Shown here piece by piece: positions 59,198-64,000 of a DNA stretch of 64,000 bases. Numbering within the stretch: the stretch's first letter is position 1; each line of letters begins with the position of its first letter. A program made the translations under genes and the position numbers. The notes beneath the pieces were generated by a model. That model was given only the letters and a program-made list of their open reading frames with translations, was not told where the DNA came from and ran no database searches. Source of the stretch: Phyto melanocephala (Eukaryota > Arthropoda > Insecta > Diptera > Rhinophoridae); NCBI GenBank assembly GCA_941918925.1, contig OW799234.1, positions 46,592,412 through 46,656,411 of the forward strand. The letters are read 5' to 3'.

Positions 59198-59432
59198 ATA
59201 AATTTTACCGTTAGGTCCCCTTAAATTTGCGCTTAGAATCGTCGACTTCACTTTTATAAAACGCGCATATCTCTGGGAGGGAACACTTTTGGGGCATGGA
59301 ATCGGTCTGATTCGATGCTCAGATGTTGTTTTTATCCTTAGGTCCTTTTCTCTATGCGCTGCCACATATGTATTTAATTTTATATTTACAGATATTATTT
59401 GTTATAGGCTTAAAATTCTTTAGTTTTAACTA
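59198..59432. other. Spacer, nothing seen
   Basis: It lies between the interrupted frame and copy F, and is partly less AT-rich (59240-59360). The missing C-terminus of the upstream protein is not found in any frame. Confidence 0.4.
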
Positions 59433-59577
59433 AACAAGTAAGAGCACTATATTCGGCTGTGCCGAATCTTTTATACCCACCACCAATTTTGTGTACATTT
59501 AAAGCACATTATTTATTATATTGTTAATCATTATGGAATAATCTCTTTATAATAAAATATGTATCACTTTCTTTGTA

Positions 59578-60164
59578 GAGGGTGGTTAAATTTTAAGGGC
59601 CCATGTTGAAGGTGAGCCACACAAACAACAAGTTTTTTTTTGCATTTCATTTGACCTTTCTCAATCTCAGACTAACTTAATTTGAACAGTGAAAAAGAAC
59701 GCAAATGAGCAACGCGTTAAAGTTATTCAGGTTTTTTATAAAAATGGGCGTTTAAATCAAAATGCATTTTGTGCACTTCGTAATTCTTTTGATCAACATA
59801 ATCGTTCAAATTCGTCCACAATCGGGAGAATTGTAAAATATATTTAAATTTCTGCAAAACAGGTCTGTATAAAATGTTAGAAAATCTGTGAATGCCTTCT
59901 TAGTTCGTTGAATGGGAACCATTGCTGTTTTTTGCGATAGTGTGGCAAAACAATTGAGCATCAACATTGTCATTGAAAATTTGGACAATCAGATAGAGGA
60001 AAGGCGCCAAGGAAGGGGGGGGGGGGGGCATTTGGCCGATATTTTGTTAAATACATAATTGAACCATACAAATATTATCATTACAAAAAGAAATAATAAT
60101 AATTTCCTCAATAATTTGTGTTTTATTTAAATTCAACATCGGCCCTTAAAATTTAACCACCCTT
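59578..60164 (+). mobile_element. Mariner-type element nested in copy F
   Basis: 587 bp with nearly perfect ~29-bp inverted repeats (GAGGGTGGTTAAATTTTAAG on the left, AAGGGTGGTTAAATTTTAAG on the right, inward) and TA duplications at 59576-59577 and 60165-60166. The uninterrupted site in copy A (TTTGTATAACTTCGATA near 3100) confirms insertion into a single TA. The interior keeps a transposase N-terminus and one later block, so this is a deletion derivative. A run of 12 or so G lies at about 60016-60028. Confidence 0.92.
59689..59990 (+). pseudogene. Mariner-type transposase N-terminal remnant
   Basis: The translation from about 59698 reads NANEQRVKVIQVFYKNGRLN, then QNAFCALRNSFDQHNRSNSS and TIGRIVKYI-stop (59845), the first helix-turn-helix of a mariner-type transposase. 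Around 59930-59990 a second piece (AIVWQNN-ASTLSLKIWTI in shifted frames) matches the later DNA-binding block. The catalytic domain is deleted. A longer version of the second block lies at the right edge of the window (63880-64000, minus strand). Confidence 0.78.
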
Positions 60165-61580
60165 TATAACTTCGATAAGCTACTAAAATGCTTTTCTAAA
60201 TGTAGTCTTTCAATGAAAGTGGGCGTTAAAGTAGGCGTGTCAATAAAGATTCTGCTAATAAATACAACTTAGATATTTCAATATAGTCCTTTATTTTCCC
60301 AAAAACTTTGTCAATAGAGAAATTAGATGAATTTAAGATAAACCGTTATATGGGAGGTAGGCGTTAAAATAGGCGTGTCACCTTATCTTTTTGGCACAAC
60401 AATTACATTGATTAGAAGGATATATGTAGCCAATTTCATCATCATACCTCTAATTTTGGCGGTTTTATGAGCTTTTAAATTTCATTAACGGTAGATAACG
60501 TGAAAAGTGGGCGTTATAGTAGGCGTGTCAAAGTTGTTTTTGCGAATGAGTACAACTTAGATGTTTCAATATAGCCCTTTATTATTCCAAAATCTTTGTT
60601 AATAGAGAAATTATATGAATTTTAGTTAAAACGTTATATGGGAGGTGGGCGTAAAAGTGGGCGTGGCACCTTAATTTTTTTACACAGTAATGATATTGCC
60701 TAGAGGGATATACCTAGCAAATTTTATTATCATACATGTAATTTTGGCGGTTTTATGAGCATTTAAATTTCATTAAAGGTAGATAACGTAAAAAGTGGGC
60801 GTTATAGTAGGCGTGTCAAAGTTATTTTTGCCAATGAGTACTACCTAGATGTTTCAATATAGTCCTTTTTTATTCCAAAATCTATATTAATAGAGAAATT
60901 ATATGAATTTTAGGTAAAATGTTATATGGGAGGTGGGCGTAAAAGTGGGCGTGGCACATTGATTTTCCGTTAGAACAAAGCATTTGACCAAAAAGCCATG
61001 TGTACAAAATTTCAGAGTCGTACATCCAATTTTGTTGCTTTTATGACGTTTTTGTTTTTAAATATACCGAAAAATACACTGTGCGGTATAAATTTTCGTA
61101 CATTTTGATCGATAACTCCTTTCCTAATGCATAGATTTAGATAATTTTCGGGGACAGATATTGTTTTTACTAAGGAAATATATATTCGAAGTTTCATGAG
61201 CCTACGTTAATGCGTTTGGACACAATTCCATTTTATTCGATGTTCGAAGGACAGGGTTTTTTCGACCTACTCTTGCTTTTCGAGCTATAACTCTCTTCCT
61301 AATATTCCGATTTAGCCCATTTTCAATACCAAACAAACCTTGTCTATAAGAAAGATTCTGGCAAAATTTGAGCCCCCTAGCTTTTTCGGTGCGACCTCTA
61401 TCGTGCTTTCAACAGACGGACAGACGGACAGACGGACGGACATAGCTAGATCGTCATCAAATCAAACCCTGATTCAGAAAATATATACTTTATGGGGTCT
61501 AAAATGGATATTTCGATGTGTTACAAACGGAATGACAAAATGAATATACCCCCACCATTTTTTTGGTGGCGGGTATAAAA

Positions 61581-61790
61581 AAGCAGACGGAAAATACTCT
61601 GTTATTATGTTCAAATATTGAGTACCGGTAACAGTCACTACTTGACTTTCAGTATGGTCGAATTTGGATTTTAGTTAAAAATCCGCATGTTCTTAAATTT
61701 TGACAATTAAAGCCCATTTTGTTGGGCAATATTCGTTTACAATTGATGAAAACTTTTATTTTTTTGTTCAAATTAGTATTTTTTTAAATT
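61581..61790. other. Spacer between two inverted repeat copies
   Basis: About 210 bases of AT-rich sequence separate the tail of copy F from the tail of copy G. It forms the loop of a large inverted repeat. No motif is recognised. Confidence 0.6.
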
Positions 61791-64000
61791 TTTATACCCG
61801 CCACCAAAAAAATGGTGGGGGTATATTCATTTTGTCATTCCGTTTGTAACACATCAAAATATCCATTTAAGACCCCATAAAGTATATATATTCTGAATCG
61901 GGGTTTGATTTTATGACGATCTAGCTATGTCCGTCCGTCTGTCCGTCTGTCCGTCTGTCCGTCTGTTGAAAGCACGATAGAGGTCGCACCGCAAAAGCTA
62001 GGGGGCTCAAATTATGCCAGAATCTTTCTTATAGACAAGGTTTGTTTGGTATTGAAAATGAGCTAAATCGGAATATTAGGAAGAGAGTTATAGCTCGAAA
62101 AGCAAGAGTAGGTCGAAAAAACCGTGTCCTTCGAACATCGAATAAAATGGAATTGTGTCCAAACGCCTTAACGTAGACTCATGAAACTTCGAATATATAT
62201 TTCCTATGTAAAGACAATATTTTCCCCCGAAAATCTAAGCATTAGGAGAGGAGTTATCGATCAAAATGTACGAAAATTTATACCGCACAGTGTATTTTTC
62301 GGTATATTTAAAAACAAAAACGTCATAAAACCAACAAAATTGGATGTACGACTCTGAAATTTTGCACACTTTGCTGTTTGGTGAGGCGAAAATCAATGTG
62401 CCACGCCCACTTTTACGCCCACCTCCCATATAACGTTTTAACTAAAATTCATATAATTTCTCTATTATTAAAGATTTTGGAATAATAAAGGCCTATATTG
62501 AAACACCTCAGTTGTACTCATTCGCAAAAATAACTTTGACACGCCTACTACAACGCCCACTTTTCACGTTATCTACCGTTAATAAAATTTAAAAGCTCAT
62601 AAAACCGCTAAAATTAGAGGTATGATGATAAATTTTGCTACGTCTATCCCCCTAGGCAATTTCATTACTATGCCAAAAAATTAGGGTTCCACGCCCACTT
62701 TTACGCCCACCTCCCATATAACGTTTTACCTAAAATTCATATAATTTCTCTATTAATAAAGATTTTGGAATAATTAAGGACTATATTGAAACACCTAAGT
62801 TGTACTCATTAGCAAAAACAACTTTGACACGCCTACTATAACGCCCACTTTCACTTTTGAATTGTGTCCAGACGCATAAACGTAGTCATGAAACTTCGAA
62901 TATATATTTATCGAGTCAAAAGAATATTTTTCCCTGAAAATCGCTTAAATCTATGAATTAGGAAAAGAGTTATAGATAAAAATGTACGAAAATTTATACC
63001 ACACAGTGTATATTTCAAATTTTAAAAGTAATAAAACTGACAAAACTATATTTACGATTCTGAAATTTTGCAAACATGGCTTTTTGGTCAAAGTCTTCGT
63101 TATAACGCACACTTTTTTCTTTAAATTTTTATAAAAATATATTAGTCATATATATTAGCATTTATTCATCTTACACTGCACCATTTATTGTAATGTAGCT
63201 AAATATAAGATAAAGATGATAAGATAGATGACTCTACTAGCAACTACTAGATGGCATGCTAACAACTATGCTTATGTTCTCCTTAAGTTATGCTCTATAA
63301 AAATGGGAATTTAGAAAAATTTTGACTTAAGTAAAAAAAAATTTTCTCTAAACATTAAAAACAATTTATTTTCATGTACTAATGGCTAACAAATTTTAAA
63401 ATTATACAAAACTTATTTCGCTTAAAAATGTTTTAAAAGCAAAATGTTATAGAAGTTTAAAAATCAAAATCTTACTAATAAATTTCCCGTTTTAGAAAAA
63501 TGCTGAGAATGTATATTTTAAATCACCCTGTGGCCCTTAAAATTTAAACTTAAATTCACTTTCTTCCTCTTAAATTCATGTAAATTCTCTATGAATAAAG
63601 ATTTTGGAATACTAAAGGACTATATTGAAATATCTAAGTTATGTTTATTAGCAGAAACTTTATTGACACGCGTATTTTAACGGCCACTTTCATTGAAAGA
63701 CTAAATTTACGAAAACATTTTACTAGCATACCGAAGTTATAATGGGTGGTTTAATTTTAAGGGACTATGTTGATTTTGAATAAAATTATTATGAAATTAT
63801 TATCATTTATTTTTATAACTGTAATATTTGTATGCTTCAATTATGTATGGAACAAATATCGGCCAAATGGCCCCCCAACCTAGGCGGCACACTTCGATCC
63901 GATAGTTCATATTTTCAATGACACTGTTGATGCTCAATTGTTGGGCACGATGATGAGTCGAGGTTGCTTGCTCTTTTGCCACGTTATCGTGAAAAACAGC
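61791..64000 (-). repeat. Hairpin-ended dispersed repeat, copy G, runs off the window
   Basis: From the plus strand: TTTATACCCGCCACC, a run of A, GGTGGGGGTATATTC, then the inverted GTCCGTCTGTCCGTCTG tail (about 61930-61965), CACGCCCACTTTTACGCCCA modules (about 62400 and 62690), and GACACGCCTACTA modules (62540 and 62825). At about 62855 it jumps back to the 'GAATTGTGTCCAGACGC' tail phrase already seen at 62152. It then repeats part of the tail to about 63100, an internal rearrangement. Segment 63110-63530 is not repeat-like and may be another insertion. The repeat resumes at about 63540 and is interrupted at 63742 by a mariner-type element. Its 5' end lies beyond the window. Confidence 0.8.
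63742..64000 (-). mobile_element. Mariner-type element nested in copy G, cut by the window end
   Basis: It starts at 63742 after TA (63740-63741) with ATGGGTGGTTTAATTTTAAG, the same terminus as the element in copy F. The following AACATAGTCCC, CCATTTGGCCGATAT and TGAGCATCAACA phrases (on the minus strand) also match that element, so both are the same family in the same orientation relative to the host repeat. On the minus strand the far part encodes VAKEQATSTHHRAQQLSINS, the second DNA-binding block of the transposase, which is more complete than in copy F. The other end is outside the window. Confidence 0.85.

Larger units (their letters stand above)
59433..61580 (+). repeat. Hairpin-ended dispersed repeat, copy F (long form)
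   Basis: The start is AACAAGTAAGAGCAC, then hairpin ATTCGGC-TGT-GCCGAAT (59451-59467) and TATACCCACCACC. The end is ATACCCCCACCA, a T run and TGGTGGCGGGTATA (about 61545-61577). It holds six GTGGGCG/TAGGCGTG modules (about 60221, 60361, 60507, 60647, 60798 and 60938). Pairs 60507/60798 and 60647/60938 are each 291 bases apart, so a ~291-bp block is tandemly duplicated. A mariner-type MITE is nested at 59578-60164. Non-coding; the frame at 61340-61543 arises from the ACAGACGGACAG iteration. Confidence 0.85.

Noticed and set aside
61340..61543. A frame reading ...STDGQTDRRTDIARSS
   Set aside because: It arises from the ACAGACGGACAGACGG iteration in the tail of the hairpin-ended repeat, which is present in every copy.
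59433..64000. An LTR retrotransposon made of two long repeats
   Set aside because: The two long copies are inverted, not direct, and there is no primer-binding site, polypurine tract or gag/pol sequence between them.
1..64000. tRNA, rRNA, bacterial-type operons, ribosome binding sites or riboswitches
   Set aside because: I scanned by eye for tRNA-like B-box (GGTTCGAATCC-type) sequences and for conserved rRNA words and found none. The sequence is eukaryotic intron or intergenic in character, though a covariance-model search would be more sensitive.

Overview
The base composition and the repeat content suggest an intronic or intergenic stretch from a higher dipteran (brachyceran, perhaps calyptrate) fly. 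The DNA is strongly AT-rich with many poly-A/T runs and CA/GT microsatellites. It carries many decayed Tc1/mariner copies, Helitron-like elements, and a dispersed family that begins with an ATTCGGC-TGT-GCCGAAT hairpin and a TATACCCACCACC-type motif. I see no bacterial-style gene organisation. The only convincing piece of a host protein gene is one 38-codon exon at 46752-46865 (+) that ends in a GTAAGT splice donor. Much of the window may therefore be introns or flanks of one large gene, but I cannot name that gene.

Layout. 0-12 kb: AT-rich DNA, a hairpin-ended repeat (2477-4402) carrying a hAT-like MITE with an 8-bp target duplication, a Helitron 5' fragment, a Tc1 relic (about 7.8-8.3 kb) and a complete small Helitron on the minus strand (9406-9999). 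12-28 kb: several broken mariner-type transposases, including a deletion derivative with clean TA duplications (14921-15739) and a copy whose halves now face opposite ways (18.7-19.4 kb), plus a degenerate hairpin-ended repeat on the minus strand (22971-23960). 28.4-33.7 kb: the most striking structure, five head-to-tail Helitron-like units with no spacers, each holding a GT tract and 4-9 copies of a ~121-bp GC-rich subrepeat, all inserted inside one hairpin-ended repeat. 34-46 kb: mostly featureless, with four more mariner relics or MITEs. 46.7 kb: the exon. 47.7-57 kb: more hairpin-ended repeats, a mariner relic with a mutated catalytic position, and a short array of ~66-bp (22-codon) repeats. 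58.3-59.2 kb: a 305-codon frame broken by only two stops, resembling multicopy DUF7869-type proteins. 59.4-64 kb: two copies of the hairpin-ended repeat, tail to tail, sharing a nested mariner-type insertion at the same TA site.

No genes here work together as a pathway. The biology is layered transposition: non-autonomous elements nested in one another, several with exact insertion boundaries that the uninterrupted copies in this window confirm. All transposase sequences seen are truncated, frameshifted or stop-containing, so no autonomous element is visible.
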